Shown here: in pieces, positions 40,930 through 50,612 of the stretch
How positions within the stretch are numbered: the first letter of the stretch is position 1
Layout: the number at the start of each line of letters is the position of its first letter
Notes under the pieces: model-generated
Database searches by the model: none
What the model was told of the DNA's origin: nothing
Seen by the model: the letters and a program-made list of their open reading frames with translations, nothing else
Assembly (NCBI GenBank): GCA_927441425.1
Contig: CAKMKG010000027.1
Coordinates: 31,770 to 95,769, forward strand
Origin: an uncultured Bacillota bacterium
GTDB lineage: Bacteria; Bacillota; Clostridia; Peptostreptococcales; Anaerovoracaceae
Direction: 5' to 3'
DNA: 64,000 nt
Made by a program: the position numbers and the translations under genes

Positions 40930-42147
40930 CTAGATGGATTGAATAAGTGAATCAAAATAATGCTCTCTTGATATGGAGAACAGCCCCATAATACCTGCAT
41001 AACGACCCAATTCCGAGGGGCGGATGTCGGGAGTAAAGATGCAATGCGTATTTACGATCTTACTAATTTTTTCATAAAACGTTTGATAGAAAACAACATA
41101 TTCTCCGCCGATTATCACGGTATCAATAGAAAGGAGATTCGCAATATTTGATATTGCGCATCCAAGTTCTGTTCCGATATCATCCAGATGCTTTAATAGA
41201 TATGGATTATTTTCTTGATACGCCTTTACAACGCTGTTAAAGTCGGATACCTCTTCCGTATAGGAAGCGGCCGGCTTTTTCTTTATGCTTTCCTGGGATT
41301 TTTTTATGAGCGATTCTAGAAAGATACTTTTTTCAAGATTCGTTCCGTTGCCTAGCTTAACGGGGTCAATTGTATTGAATATCTCACCAGCGGAATTGAA
41401 ACGGCCTTCATAGAGCTTCGAGTCTAAAATAAGCCCTGCGCCAACGCCGATCCCGCAGCTGATATAGAGAATATTTCTGGAGCTTCGGCCTGCTCCATGG
41501 CGCAGCTCGCCAAATGCAGCCATATTGACATCATTCTTTAACAGTACATTCACCTGAAACTCTTCTAAGATAAGCTGAGGAAGGTCAAGATCGAACCACT
41601 CCTTAAACTGCGGATTGGCAAAGGACAATTCCTTTTTATCCGGAAATACGCCAGGGGAGGATATGGCAATACAGGCAAGGCTGTTTGTGCTAGTATCCTT
41701 TGAATTCAGCAGAATTTGAATTGCATTTTTAATCAGCTCAAAGCGCACCTGAGAATTGGCCTTTTCTGAGATCTTAACGGAAAACTCGTTAAAGATATCT
41801 CCCTTCAGGTTCCCCAACACAAAAATCGGATCTTTATAATTTAGATCAATCGTGATGATATTCTTATGGTTCTTATTAAACCGAATTAATCTTGGTTTAC
41901 GTCCGCCGCTTTTCGCAACCTCGCCTTCCCCATACTCTTGAACGATGCCAATCGCAAGCAAATCATTCAAATTATCAGCAATCGCTGGCTTGCTGATCAG
42001 CAAGGTGTTGGAGAGCTCGGTACGGGAAGTGATCTGTTTTTCAAAGATTTTATCCAGAATGATGCGCTGATTAACGGATCGAACCGTGGAAGTACTTATG
42101 GATTGGGTCGCAGGCAAGGGACGGATAAATTGGTTGTTATCGCTCAT
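40930..42147 (-). CDS. ROK-family transcriptional repressor
   Basis: This 405-residue protein has an N-terminal winged helix-turn-helix (RIILDKIFEKQITSRTELSNTL followed by SKPAIADNLNDLLAIGIV). The C-terminal ROK domain shows CIAISSPGVFP, LKNDVNMAAFGE and ISCGIGVGAGLILD. The typical ROK zinc motif CxCGxxGC is not seen. It is divergent from the sugar operon and is very likely its repressor, released by a pathway sugar. The start is set at 42147 by GGAGGTGA four bases upstream; an upstream ATG at 42195 lacks a site. Confidence 0.88.
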   Translation of the reverse strand: MSDNNQFIRPLPATQSISTSTVRSVNQRIILDKIFEKQITSRTELSNTLLISKPAIADNLNDLLAIGIVQEYGEGEVAKSGGRKPRLIRFNKNHKNIITIDLNYKDPIFVLGNLKGDIFNEFSVKISEKANSQVRFELIKNAIQILLNSKDTSTNSLACIAISSPGVFPDKKELSFANPQFKEWFDLDLPQLILEEFQVNVLLKNDVNMAAFGELRHGAGRSSRNILYISCGIGVGAGLILDSKLYEGRFNSAGEIFNTIDPVKLGNGTNLEKSIFLESLIKKSQESIKKKPAASYTEEVSDFNSVVKAYQENNPYLLKHLDDIGTELGCAISNIANLLSIDTVIIGGEYVVFYQTFYEKISKIVNTHCIFTPDIRPSELGRYAGIMGLFSISREHYFDSLIQSI

Positions 42148-42492
42148 ATTCTCACCTCCGTAAGAACTTTTTTGTATGTAATCATACATTATCAACTATG
42201 AGAATATAATAAATACAAATGGAGTTTGAGTCAAGATAATAATCAAGGATATTAAAAAATATTTAAAAATTCAGTTAATAAACGAGATTTATTATTTATC
42301 ATACGTACGAATAAATCGTTGAAACATATGGGTTAGGACGAGTAAAAAATAAATGGAGTGGGTAAGTTAGGTAAGATTTTAACCGATTTGGCCCATATTG
42401 ACAATTTTACAAAGTCTAAGCTATACTACAGTCATCAGAGGAAATTTGAACTTGGTAATATAGTATTTTTAATATCATAGGGAGGAAATGAT
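42148..42492. promoter_or_regulatory. Divergent control region of the sugar operon
   Basis: It contains an inverted repeat TGTATG-TAAT-CATACA (42173-42188) directly before the ROK gene and A+T-rich sequence with a TACGTA-centred partial palindrome near 42,300. A promoter facing the operon is formed by TTGACA (42398-42403) and TATACT (42422-42427), 18 bases apart. The repeat is a candidate ROK operator. Confidence 0.6.
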
Positions 42493-43497
42493 ATGCCTGA
42501 GAAACTTAGAGTTGGAGTGATCGGACTTGGTTTGATCGGGAGTCTGCATGCCCGTATCCTAGCCGAGGCGCCCCATGCGCAGCTCGTTGCCGTGACGGAT
42601 ATCAGCAGCAAGACAGCAAAGGAGTTCGGGGATCGTTATTCCTGCAATTATTACACAGATTTCAAAAAAATGTGTGACGAAGAAGCATTGGATGCGGTCT
42701 GTATCTGCACCCCTGATGAATTTCATATGGAAAATGCAATCCATGCTGCGCAGAAGGGATTCCATTTATTAATAGAAAAGCCCCTAGCTAGGACGGAGGC
42801 AGAAGCAAGAATGATTGTTCAGGCGGCAGATTCTGCAGGCGTAAGGTTGATGGTTGCTCAGCTTCTACATTTTGATCCGCGCTATGTAAAGGTAAAAGAA
42901 GCGATACACGAAGGACGGATCGGGGATATCATCCATATGTTTTTCAAGAGAACAAATCCACGAACCAATGGCAGGCGTCTGGGAGGAAAGGTATCCATTT
43001 TCCATTTTATCGGAGTGCACGATATTGACATGATGTGCTGCTATGCGCAAAGCAAACCGACAAGAGCCTATTGCCGGAGGGTAAGCAAGATCAATGCGGA
43101 TATTGGCTGTGAGGATACCATCATGGCAATTGTAGATTTTGAAAGCGGCGCTGTCGGTACCGTTGAGCTATGCTGGGCGCTGCCTGAAAATTCGGCATTG
43201 GGCATTAACACCTATGCAGAAGTAGTGGGGGTGGATGGTGCCGGATACGTGAACATCATGGACCAGGGGGTATCCCTTATTACAAAGGATCAGGTTATTT
43301 ATGCTGACATATTAAATTGGCCGGAATATAACGGCAGAATTCTCGGGGATCTGAAAGAGGAGCTCCACCATTTTATCAGTGCCACTCAAAATAATCAGCC
43401 TTATCTCGTAGACACGGAAAATGCAATCACTGCAGTCAAGGTAATCGAAGCATGTTTTCAATCGATAGAAACCGGACTGCCGGTTGCTATATTGTAG
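42493..43497 (+). CDS. Gfo/Idh/MocA family oxidoreductase
   Basis: This 334-residue NAD(P)-dependent dehydrogenase is expected to act on a sugar or inositol. The N-terminal Rossmann fold starts LRVGVIGLGLIGSLHARIL. The conserved EKP lysine motif is LLIEKPLAR, and the catalytic region carries GVHDIDMMCCY, with His and Asp as in inositol dehydrogenases. It is the first gene of the operon, behind GGGAGGAA. The substrate is not known; oxidation of the imported or deacylated sugar is the most natural role. Confidence 0.88.
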   Translation: MPEKLRVGVIGLGLIGSLHARILAEAPHAQLVAVTDISSKTAKEFGDRYSCNYYTDFKKMCDEEALDAVCICTPDEFHMENAIHAAQKGFHLLIEKPLARTEAEARMIVQAADSAGVRLMVAQLLHFDPRYVKVKEAIHEGRIGDIIHMFFKRTNPRTNGRRLGGKVSIFHFIGVHDIDMMCCYAQSKPTRAYCRRVSKINADIGCEDTIMAIVDFESGAVGTVELCWALPENSALGINTYAEVVGVDGAGYVNIMDQGVSLITKDQVIYADILNWPEYNGRILGDLKEELHHFISATQNNQPYLVDTENAITAVKVIEACFQSIETGLPVAIL

Positions 43498-43529
43498 TTA
43501 GACTTTAAGTTTAAAGGAGGAATATGAGT

Positions 43530-44306
43530 ATGAAGATTTTATATGCTGGAGATGCATGTACGAAAATTGGTCCGGTCTTTGTGGCATCACCGTTTAATCT
43601 GGAGGTAAAGGGAGTTTCCCATCATATTTGGGGGCAGCCGCTGATTGATGCGCTGACTGCTGATGGCATAGAAGTTAAGCATTTGACCAACGATCAGGCG
43701 ATTTCGGAGTTTCCAAGAACGGTTGAGGAGCTGAAGGAGTATGATGTGCTCATTATCAGTGATTGCGAATGCGAAGTTCTGTCCCTGTACCCGTTTTGGA
43801 TTCCGGGAACACCGCTTCCGAGAACCAATCGCCTGCGCGCCATCCGTGATTACGTGAAGCAGGGCGGCGGGCTGATCATGATCGGCGGCTGGTCCTCCTT
43901 CAGCGGAAGATTCGGTACGGCGGCTTATTATGATACGCCGGTAGAGGAAGCATTGCCGGTAAACTGCTTAAAGGGGATGGACGACAGAGTTGAGACGCCG
44001 GAAGGTGTAAAGGTGAAGGTTCTTGAAAAGACGCACCCAATCATGAAAGATATTCCATGGGAAGATGGACCCGTATTCGAAGGCTTTAACAAAATCGTTC
44101 CCAAAGAGGGCTCAACCGTAATTGCAACCATAGGGGATGATGAAATCGAGTTCCCACTGTTGGTTACCTGGGATTACGGAAAAGGCCGAGCAGCTGCTTT
44201 TGCAAGTGACTGTGCGCCTCATTGGGCGGAGTATTTCCAGCCCTGGGAGTACTATGGAAAGTTCTGGGTCCAGACGATGAGATGGCTTGGAGAAAAAGAA
44301 AAGTAA
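43530..44306 (+). CDS. Glutamine amidotransferase-like protein (PF07090 type)
   Basis: This 258-residue protein starts MKILYAGDACTKIGPVFVAS and belongs to the GATase1_like/ThuA-like superfamily. A GG-turn with QGGGLIMIGGWSSFSG is visible, but no Cys-His-Glu triad of a true glutaminase. Family members are often encoded in sugar-utilisation operons and their activity is unsettled. The C-terminal CAPHWAEYFQPWEYYGKFW is typical. ATG 43530 is chosen because AAAGGAGG ends nine bases before it; ATG 43524 is too close. Confidence 0.75.
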   Translation: MKILYAGDACTKIGPVFVASPFNLEVKGVSHHIWGQPLIDALTADGIEVKHLTNDQAISEFPRTVEELKEYDVLIISDCECEVLSLYPFWIPGTPLPRTNRLRAIRDYVKQGGGLIMIGGWSSFSGRFGTAAYYDTPVEEALPVNCLKGMDDRVETPEGVKVKVLEKTHPIMKDIPWEDGPVFEGFNKIVPKEGSTVIATIGDDEIEFPLLVTWDYGKGRAAAFASDCAPHWAEYFQPWEYYGKFWVQTMRWLGEKEK

Positions 44307-44356
44307 GAGGTTACGGGGAGAATAAATTATTTCAACTGGATTGATGGTGAATAAGG

Positions 44357-45334
44357 ATGAATCAGGGAAGCCCTCTTGCCAATGCGCTGAAGAAATCAAA
44401 TATTAAAGAAATCGCACCGATTATTATTTTGGTGTCCATGCTGCTGGTGCTCAATACGCTGAACAAGGACTTCATGTCCTTAAGAACCCTGTTCAATATG
44501 ATGCAGCAGGTGTCTGCCGTGGGGATTGTAGCAATCGGAGCTATGATTGTCATCATCAGCGGAGGGATCGACTTCACGGCCGGTTATGGTCTGGCGATGA
44601 TCGGCATGGCAGCAGGGACTGTATTTGCGGCGGATATCCTGGGTGGTAATATTTTTGTTGTCACTTTGACTTGTCTGTTCGCAGGCGCTGCGGTGGGAAC
44701 ACTGAACGGGTTTCTGGTCGCGAAGCTAAATATCGTTCCGTTTATTGCCACGCTGGCGGTTATGTCGCTCCTGCAGGGCATGTCCATGTTGATCGGTGGC
44801 GGCAATATGGTGATGATCAGGGAACCTTCCATCCTATGGCTAGGACAGGGAAAGCTGTTCCAGAACATTCCCGTATCGTTTGTCCTCTACGTACTATTAT
44901 GCTTTACGGCTTATCTGATCTTACATAAAACAAAAATGGGAGTCTATATTTACGCCCTGGGCGGAAACGAAGACTCTGTCCGCTATGTAGGGATTAATGT
45001 CGTGAAGTACAAGATCCTGCTCTATGTTATTGCCGGCACCTATACCGGTATCGCAGCCTTATTGACGATTTCCAAGTTGGGGCTGGCTGCCCCCAGCATC
45101 TATGGATCTACTCTGCTTGATGCTATTGCTGCTGCCGTGATCGGAGGAACCAGTCTCAGTGGAGGCAGGGGCAAGGTCATGGGCACCTTTGTAGGGACCA
45201 TCATTATCGTTTTGATTACCACGGCACTAACGTATCTGAATATCCGGCCTGAAATGCAGGACGTTTTCAAAGGAACGGTCATACTGCTCGCCTTGTGCTT
45301 TGACGTCTTCATCAGTAAAATTTCGAAGGAGTAA
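44357..45334 (+). CDS. Sugar ABC transporter permease (RbsC family)
   Basis: This 325-residue membrane protein has eight to ten hydrophobic segments and the family's conserved pattern: IVAIGAMIVIISGGIDFTAG, NGFLVAKLNIVPFIATLAVM, ALGGNEDSVRYVGINVVKYK and GGTSLSGGRGKVMGTFVGT. It would form one half of the pore, the other half being the permease part of the fused protein at 46530. It follows the amidotransferase-like gene after 50 bases. Confidence 0.92.
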   Translation: MNQGSPLANALKKSNIKEIAPIIILVSMLLVLNTLNKDFMSLRTLFNMMQQVSAVGIVAIGAMIVIISGGIDFTAGYGLAMIGMAAGTVFAADILGGNIFVVTLTCLFAGAAVGTLNGFLVAKLNIVPFIATLAVMSLLQGMSMLIGGGNMVMIREPSILWLGQGKLFQNIPVSFVLYVLLCFTAYLILHKTKMGVYIYALGGNEDSVRYVGINVVKYKILLYVIAGTYTGIAALLTISKLGLAAPSIYGSTLLDAIAAAVIGGTSLSGGRGKVMGTFVGTIIIVLITTALTYLNIRPEMQDVFKGTVILLALCFDVFISKISKE

Positions 45335-45399
45335 TTTTTATGTAGGGTTTCAATCTACTAAAAATAAGAGAGTTATAGTGAAAAAGGAGGAGAATGAAA

Positions 45400-46437
45400 A
45401 TGAAAAAAATCTTAACCCTTATGCTTATTATCGCTCTAGTTCTGTCTGTGTTTGCCGCATGTGGCGGCGCAGGAGCCGATGAAGAGAACACCCAACCGGA
45501 AAACGATAAGAAAGTGCTTGGAATCATTCTGATCGATCTGACCAACCAGTTCTTTATTGATATGGTTGAGGGCGGAGATCAGGCAGCCGAAGATTATGGC
45601 GTAGAAGTCATATGGAAGAGCTCCGACGGGAATATCGACAAGCAGATTTCCCTGATGGAAAACTTCATCGAGCAGGGTGTTGACTGTATCCTTGTTAATC
45701 CGATTGATAGCGCCGCACTGGAAGGCGTCATCAAACAGGCGTCCGAAGCGGGAATTCCGACAGTTGCTATGGCGGGCCAGGTGGATGTTGAAAACAGCTA
45801 CACCACAGTTTATAACGACTATGAAAATACAGAGATCATCGGCCACATCCTAGCCAACCTCGTTGGAAAGGAAGGTAAGGTTGCGCTCCTTTACGGAAAT
45901 ACCGGAAATCTGGTATCCGATTTAAGACAGGGCGGTTTTGAAGAAGCCATGAAGGCATATCCGAACATAGAGCTCATCAAACAGCCGATGAACTGGGATC
46001 CGGCGACAGGACTAAAAGCCGCACAGGACATCATTGCAGCAAATCCTGATCTGAAAGGACTGCACTGTGTATCCGATGCGGTTACGCTGGCGGCTTATCA
46101 GGCGATAAAGGACGCCGGACTGGAAGACCAGATCACAGTCACGAGCTATGATGGAAATCCAGATTCCTGTATTGCTGTTGAAAACGGTGATTTCGTGCTT
46201 ACTTTACTGACAGGATCCAAGAGAGCAGGTTATTGGAACGTCCAGGTTGGAGTCATGCTGGCCAATGGAGAAAAACCGGATGAGCAGATCATCAACATGG
46301 GCACCCATTTTGTCATGACGGATGAAATGAAGACAACCGTAGAAGCCATGAACCTTCCTTATGACATCAGCATTATCCAACCGCAGGAAGCGATCGACAT
46401 GGCTGACCTTTATACGGATTTTGAACCTGAAAAATAA
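45400..46437 (+). CDS. Sugar ABC transporter substrate-binding lipoprotein
   Basis: This 345-residue periplasmic-binding-protein-type lipoprotein has the signal peptide MKKILTLMLIIALVLSVFAAC, with the lipidated cysteine at residue 21. The mature part has the type I fold of ribose-binding protein (LGIILIDLTNQFFIDMVEG; AALEGVIKQASEAGIPTVAM; VSDAVTLAAYQAIKDAGL). It gives the transporter its specificity. ATG 45400 is preferred because AAGGAGG ends nine bases upstream. A hairpin after it may protect its mRNA. Confidence 0.92.
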   Translation: MKKILTLMLIIALVLSVFAACGGAGADEENTQPENDKKVLGIILIDLTNQFFIDMVEGGDQAAEDYGVEVIWKSSDGNIDKQISLMENFIEQGVDCILVNPIDSAALEGVIKQASEAGIPTVAMAGQVDVENSYTTVYNDYENTEIIGHILANLVGKEGKVALLYGNTGNLVSDLRQGGFEEAMKAYPNIELIKQPMNWDPATGLKAAQDIIAANPDLKGLHCVSDAVTLAAYQAIKDAGLEDQITVTSYDGNPDSCIAVENGDFVLTLLTGSKRAGYWNVQVGVMLANGEKPDEQIINMGTHFVMTDEMKTTVEAMNLPYDISIIQPQEAIDMADLYTDFEPEK

Positions 46438-46451
46438 AGAAAAGCTGCAGT

Positions 46452-46486
46452 ATGGGGCTGTGGTGTGAATGAAACCATGGCCCCGT
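46452..46486 (+). other. Hairpin downstream of the binding-protein gene
   Basis: GGGGC and TGGT pair with ACCA and GCCCC around a 9-base loop, without a T run. Such hairpins after binding-protein genes often raise their mRNA level over that of the transporter genes downstream. Confidence 0.5.
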
Positions 46487-46529
46487 ACCGATCAAGGACG
46501 TACGAACAGTAAAGTGAGGGAGAAATTAA

Positions 46530-49082
46530 GTGAAGCTGCAATTCAACATGATACAATCGAAAATAGTAAGGGATAATATCCGGTACTTCGCCTTGTTTGG
46601 GATTATCGTGATCTTTTATATTTTCTTTTCCTTTGTCTCAGACAGCTTTTTTTCCTTTAGTACAACAATGAATATTTTCCGGCAGTCTGCCGCGCTATCA
46701 CTTGCCGCGATTGGAATGACGATGATTATTCTAACCGGCGGAATTGACCTTTCGGTCGGCTCCGCGGTTGCCTTATCTGGTGCTGTAGGCGCTCTCGTGA
46801 TGCAGGCGCTGGGTACCAATACATTCTTAGGAGGCTTGATCGGGATGCTTGCGGTGATTGTGATGGCAGTGCTGATTGGGTTCGTAAACGGATTCGCAGC
46901 AGGCTACCTGAAAATCGCGCCTTTTATCGTTACCCTCGCCACCATGTCTTTGGCCAGAGGGCTTACCCTGACGATAACCGATTCTTCCCGCATCGTAATC
47001 GATAATGAGTACTTTAATTTTATCGGACTGTCCAATATTGTCGGAAAAGTGCCTGCATCGCTGCTTCTGGTCATTGCGGCATATATCGCTGCTTTTTATC
47101 TGTTGCGGAAGACGGTATTCGGCCGAAGAACCTACGCCATTGGGGATAATCCGGTTGCATCCAGAGCCTCGGGAATTAACGTAGAAAAGCAGACATTGCT
47201 GGTCTATATGGCTGCAGGAATTTTTGTAGGACTATCAACGATCATTTTATTAGGCCGGTCCCAAACGGCACAGCCTCTCGCCGGGATCGGAATGGAATTT
47301 GAGGTAATTACAGCCGTTGTTCTGGGCGGTGTAAGCCTGTTCGGAGGCATAGGAAATCTAAAAGGGACTCTGTTGGGCGTCATTCTCATATCCGTGATTT
47401 TCACCGGATTGGGAATGCTGGATATTCCGCCTTTTGTCAATTATCTCGTGAAGGGCTCACTCATCCTGATTGCTGTGCTGGCAAACCAGTCTATTATCAA
47501 GCGATCCTTTACCGTACCCAAGTCACACGAGAAAAAAGAGGAAGCGGCGGTTAGTCATAACGCCGATGTGATAAAACGGATTCATAATGATGAGCAGCAA
47601 ATGCTCACTTTAAAGAACATATCCAAAAGCTTTCCGGGCGTCAAGGCTCTTGAGAACGTAAGTCTGGATATCAAGCGCGGAAGGGTTCACGCCCTTTGCG
47701 GTGAAAACGGAGCAGGCAAATCAACTCTGATGAAGATCCTGTCTGGCGTATATACAAAGGATGAAGGAGAGATTCTGATCGATGGGAATCCGGTCACCAT
47801 CGCTTCACCGATCGATTCCGAAAAATTGGGAATCTCCATCATTTATCAGGAACTGGCAAATATTCCGGAGCTGTCCGTCTATAGCAATGTAAATCTGGGG
47901 AAAGAGATTACAAGAGGGGGAAATATCTTTTTACATACCGCAAAGATGATAACGAAAACAAAAGATCTGTTGAAAAAATTTGATCTTAATATAAATGTAA
48001 ATCAAAAAATTGAACGGCTAACGGTGGGTCAACAGCAGATGGTGGAAATCGCCAAGGCCTACGGCTCCAATACCTGGGTCATGGTAATGGATGAGCCGAC
48101 GTCAGCTATATCAGAGTCGGACAAAAATAAACTTTTTGGCATGATCAGGGAGCTGAAGGAAAAGAACGTGGCAATCGTCTATATCTCCCACAGAATGAAT
48201 GAAATATTTGAAATAGCCGATGATATTACCATCCTACGGGATGGTCAGCACGTTATCACAGGCCCCATTGAAGAATTTGACGAGAACAAGGTAATCATCA
48301 GCATGGTAGGCCGTGATATCGGTGATGTGTTCAAGCGGGAAAGATCCGAAAAGGGCGATGTCGTTCTGGCGGTGAAAAACCTGTGCCGCAGAAATATATT
48401 TCAGCCGATCAGCTTTACGGTAAGAGAGGGAGAAGTTCTTGGCTTCAGCGGACTGATTGGTGCTGGCAGGACTGAAATCATGCGCTGTATCTTCGGACTT
48501 GATAAATATGATCAGGGAGAGATCTACTTAAGAGGTGAAAAAATTCGTATCAATTCTCCCGATGATGCAATCCGTGCGGGTATTCTATTGGTATCGGAGG
48601 ATCGAAGACGGGAAGGCATTATCCCCAATATGGTGATTCGGGAGAACATTACCCTGGCATCCCTCCCCTATATTAGCAAATTAGGCTGGGTCAACAAAGC
48701 GGAGGACAGCGCCATCTCAAACGAGTATATAGAAAAGCTGAAAATCAGAACACCTTCAGCGGAGCAGATGATCTCCAACCTGTCCGGAGGCAACCAGCAG
48801 AAGGTATGCCTCGCAAAATGGCTCACCCTCAATCCGAAAATCATCATCATGGATGAACCGACGAGAGGAATCGATGTGGGCGCGAAGGCTGAGATACATA
48901 AATTGATTGAAATGCTGACAAAGCAAGGGATAGCTGTAATCATGATATCATCCGAAATGCCTGAAATCATGGGTGTTTCCGACAGGATTATCGTTCTGCA
49001 TGAGGGAAGGGTTACCGGAGAATTCATCTGCGATGAGTCCCTGACACAGGAAATGCTGATGAAGAGCGCAGCGGGAATCTGA
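46530..49082 (+). CDS. Fused ABC permease and double ATPase (RbsC-RbsA fusion)
   Basis: This 850-residue protein combines two usually separate subunits. Residues 1-330 are an RbsC-type permease (LAAIGMTMIILTGGIDLSVGSA, GVSLFGGIGNLKGTLLGV). A charged linker (about 330-360) leads to two RbsA-type nucleotide-binding domains. The first has Walker A at 391 (GENGAGKST) and the LTVGQQQ signature with MDEPTSA. The second has the degenerate Walker A GAGRTE and the signature NLSGGNQQK with MDEPTRGIDVG. The frame is continuous. With the separate permease at 44357 it would make a transporter with two different permease halves and the ATPases tethered to one. GTG start after GGAGAAA. Confidence 0.88.
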   Translation: MKLQFNMIQSKIVRDNIRYFALFGIIVIFYIFFSFVSDSFFSFSTTMNIFRQSAALSLAAIGMTMIILTGGIDLSVGSAVALSGAVGALVMQALGTNTFLGGLIGMLAVIVMAVLIGFVNGFAAGYLKIAPFIVTLATMSLARGLTLTITDSSRIVIDNEYFNFIGLSNIVGKVPASLLLVIAAYIAAFYLLRKTVFGRRTYAIGDNPVASRASGINVEKQTLLVYMAAGIFVGLSTIILLGRSQTAQPLAGIGMEFEVITAVVLGGVSLFGGIGNLKGTLLGVILISVIFTGLGMLDIPPFVNYLVKGSLILIAVLANQSIIKRSFTVPKSHEKKEEAAVSHNADVIKRIHNDEQQMLTLKNISKSFPGVKALENVSLDIKRGRVHALCGENGAGKSTLMKILSGVYTKDEGEILIDGNPVTIASPIDSEKLGISIIYQELANIPELSVYSNVNLGKEITRGGNIFLHTAKMITKTKDLLKKFDLNINVNQKIERLTVGQQQMVEIAKAYGSNTWVMVMDEPTSAISESDKNKLFGMIRELKEKNVAIVYISHRMNEIFEIADDITILRDGQHVITGPIEEFDENKVIISMVGRDIGDVFKRERSEKGDVVLAVKNLCRRNIFQPISFTVREGEVLGFSGLIGAGRTEIMRCIFGLDKYDQGEIYLRGEKIRINSPDDAIRAGILLVSEDRRREGIIPNMVIRENITLASLPYISKLGWVNKAEDSAISNEYIEKLKIRTPSAEQMISNLSGGNQQKVCLAKWLTLNPKIIIMDEPTRGIDVGAKAEIHKLIEMLTKQGIAVIMISSEMPEIMGVSDRIIVLHEGRVTGEFICDESLTQEMLMKSAAGI

Positions 49083-49133
49083 AAGCAGTAGATAACTTCC
49101 TAATGTCTATCATCGTATTTTTTCTTCTCATAA

Positions 49134-49183
49134 ATAGGCAGTTACAGTTTGTATCCGCCGTTGACGTAACTGCCTATATTTTC
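49134..49183 (+). terminator. Hairpin between fused transporter and kinase-like genes
   Basis: Perfect 12-base arms ATAGGCAGTTAC/GTAACTGCCTAT (49134-49145, 49166-49177) are followed by ATTTTC. The 20-base loop and short T run suggest partial termination inside the operon. Confidence 0.5.
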
Positions 49184-49205
49184 AATAGCAGGGAAAGGGG
49201 AATCA

Positions 49206-50612
49206 GTGTTGTACAAAATTGATCAGGACATAGCAGTTCAGTTAAAAAATATTCCGGAGCTCGATCCGGGCTTTATTCCGGTGGAGGCATACATTAGAGC
49301 ATTTGAAAAGACAGCGAAAAAGCGGATTGTGATTGCTGTCATCGGCAATGAGGATATGACTTGTCGTTATGAGGCCAGGGTTTGCGGAACCCCTGATATG
49401 GAAGCCGCAGACAATGCCTATGTCGAGGTAATCGTGAAGTTTCTTCTCTGGTCGAGAGGAGGTAATCAGATCGCAATCTGCGGCGATGACAGAATTGCTA
49501 CTCATATTAGAAAGATTTATGGTCCGGGCGGTAAAAGAAGCTTTGACTACAGTTTCATGAGTCGAGTCTATGAAAAAGAAGTTCAGGTACTGTCCCTGAT
49601 GTTGGATTCGGTGCCGGAGGAAAAGGAAGCTGCCCGGAATATCGGAAGGCATCTTTCGGGTTGCCGGATTGGTTTTGACGCAGGAGGCTCTGACCGCAAG
49701 GTATCTGCAGTGATCAATGGAGTCAGCGTATATTCCGAAGAGGTGGTATGGTTTCCCAAGACAGAAGAAAACCCGGATTATCATTATGACGAGATCCTGA
49801 AGGCCTTTCAGACAGCTGCGTCAAAGATGCCGAGAGTAGACGCTATCGGTGTGAGTTCGGCGGGAATCTATATCGGGAACAAGACGATGATCGCATCGCT
49901 TTTTCTGAAAGTCCCGGAGGACCGGTTTGATGAAAAGATAAAGAATATTTATGAGAGAGCTGCGCGGCAGATCGGAGAAAAGATCCCCCTCGTGGTAGCC
50001 AATGATGGCGATGTGACAGCCCTAGCCGGCTCCATGAGCTTGAATGCGAACTGCATTCTGGGCATTGCCATGGGAACCAGTCAAGCTGTAGGCTATATTG
50101 ACTGCAACGGCAGGATCACCGGCTGGCTGAACGAATTGGCCTTTGCACCGGTTGATCTGCAGGCGGAGGCTCCTATGGATGAATGGTCCATGGACTATGG
50201 CGTGGGATGCAAATATTTTTCCCAGGACGCCGTTATCAGGCTTGCACAGAAAGCAGGGCTGGAAGTGAAGGAAGACCTTTCCATTGCTGACAAGCTAAAG
50301 GCCATACAGGATCTTATGGAGATGGATGATCCCCGTGCTGCCTCTATATTCAGAAGCATTGGCGTGTATTTAGGCCAGACGATTCCGATGTATGACAGAT
50401 TTTATAAAATCGAACATATCTTGCTGATGGGCAGGGTCACCTCCGGAAAGGGAGGAACAGTCATTGTTGAGACGGCAAAGAGTGTAATGAAAGAAGAGTA
50501 TCCGGATGTCTATGAGAAGTTAAACCTAAGCCTTCCGGACGAGAAAAGCAGGAGGGTCGGCCAAAGTATCGCCGCTGCCAGCCTTCCTCCAATCGAAGGA
50601 GAGATGATATGA
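49206..50612 (+). CDS. ROK/ASKHA-fold sugar kinase-like protein
   Basis: This 468-residue protein has an actin-like kinase fold in its C-terminal two thirds: GCRIGFDAGGSDRKVSAVI (phosphate 1), AIGVSSAGIYIG, VVANDGDVTALAG (catalytic aspartate as in ROK kinases) and LGIAMGTSQAVGYI (phosphate 2). The ROK zinc motif CxCGxxGC is absent, and the first 140 residues are extra, compared with about 300 residues for ordinary ROK kinases. It may phosphorylate the imported sugar. GTG 49206 and TTG 49209 both follow AAAGGGG. The gene overlaps the deacetylase gene by four bases. Confidence 0.72.
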   Translation: MLYKIDQDIAVQLKNIPELDPGFIPVEAYIRAFEKTAKKRIVIAVIGNEDMTCRYEARVCGTPDMEAADNAYVEVIVKFLLWSRGGNQIAICGDDRIATHIRKIYGPGGKRSFDYSFMSRVYEKEVQVLSLMLDSVPEEKEAARNIGRHLSGCRIGFDAGGSDRKVSAVINGVSVYSEEVVWFPKTEENPDYHYDEILKAFQTAASKMPRVDAIGVSSAGIYIGNKTMIASLFLKVPEDRFDEKIKNIYERAARQIGEKIPLVVANDGDVTALAGSMSLNANCILGIAMGTSQAVGYIDCNGRITGWLNELAFAPVDLQAEAPMDEWSMDYGVGCKYFSQDAVIRLAQKAGLEVKEDLSIADKLKAIQDLMEMDDPRAASIFRSIGVYLGQTIPMYDRFYKIEHILLMGRVTSGKGGTVIVETAKSVMKEEYPDVYEKLNLSLPDEKSRRVGQSIAAASLPPIEGEMI

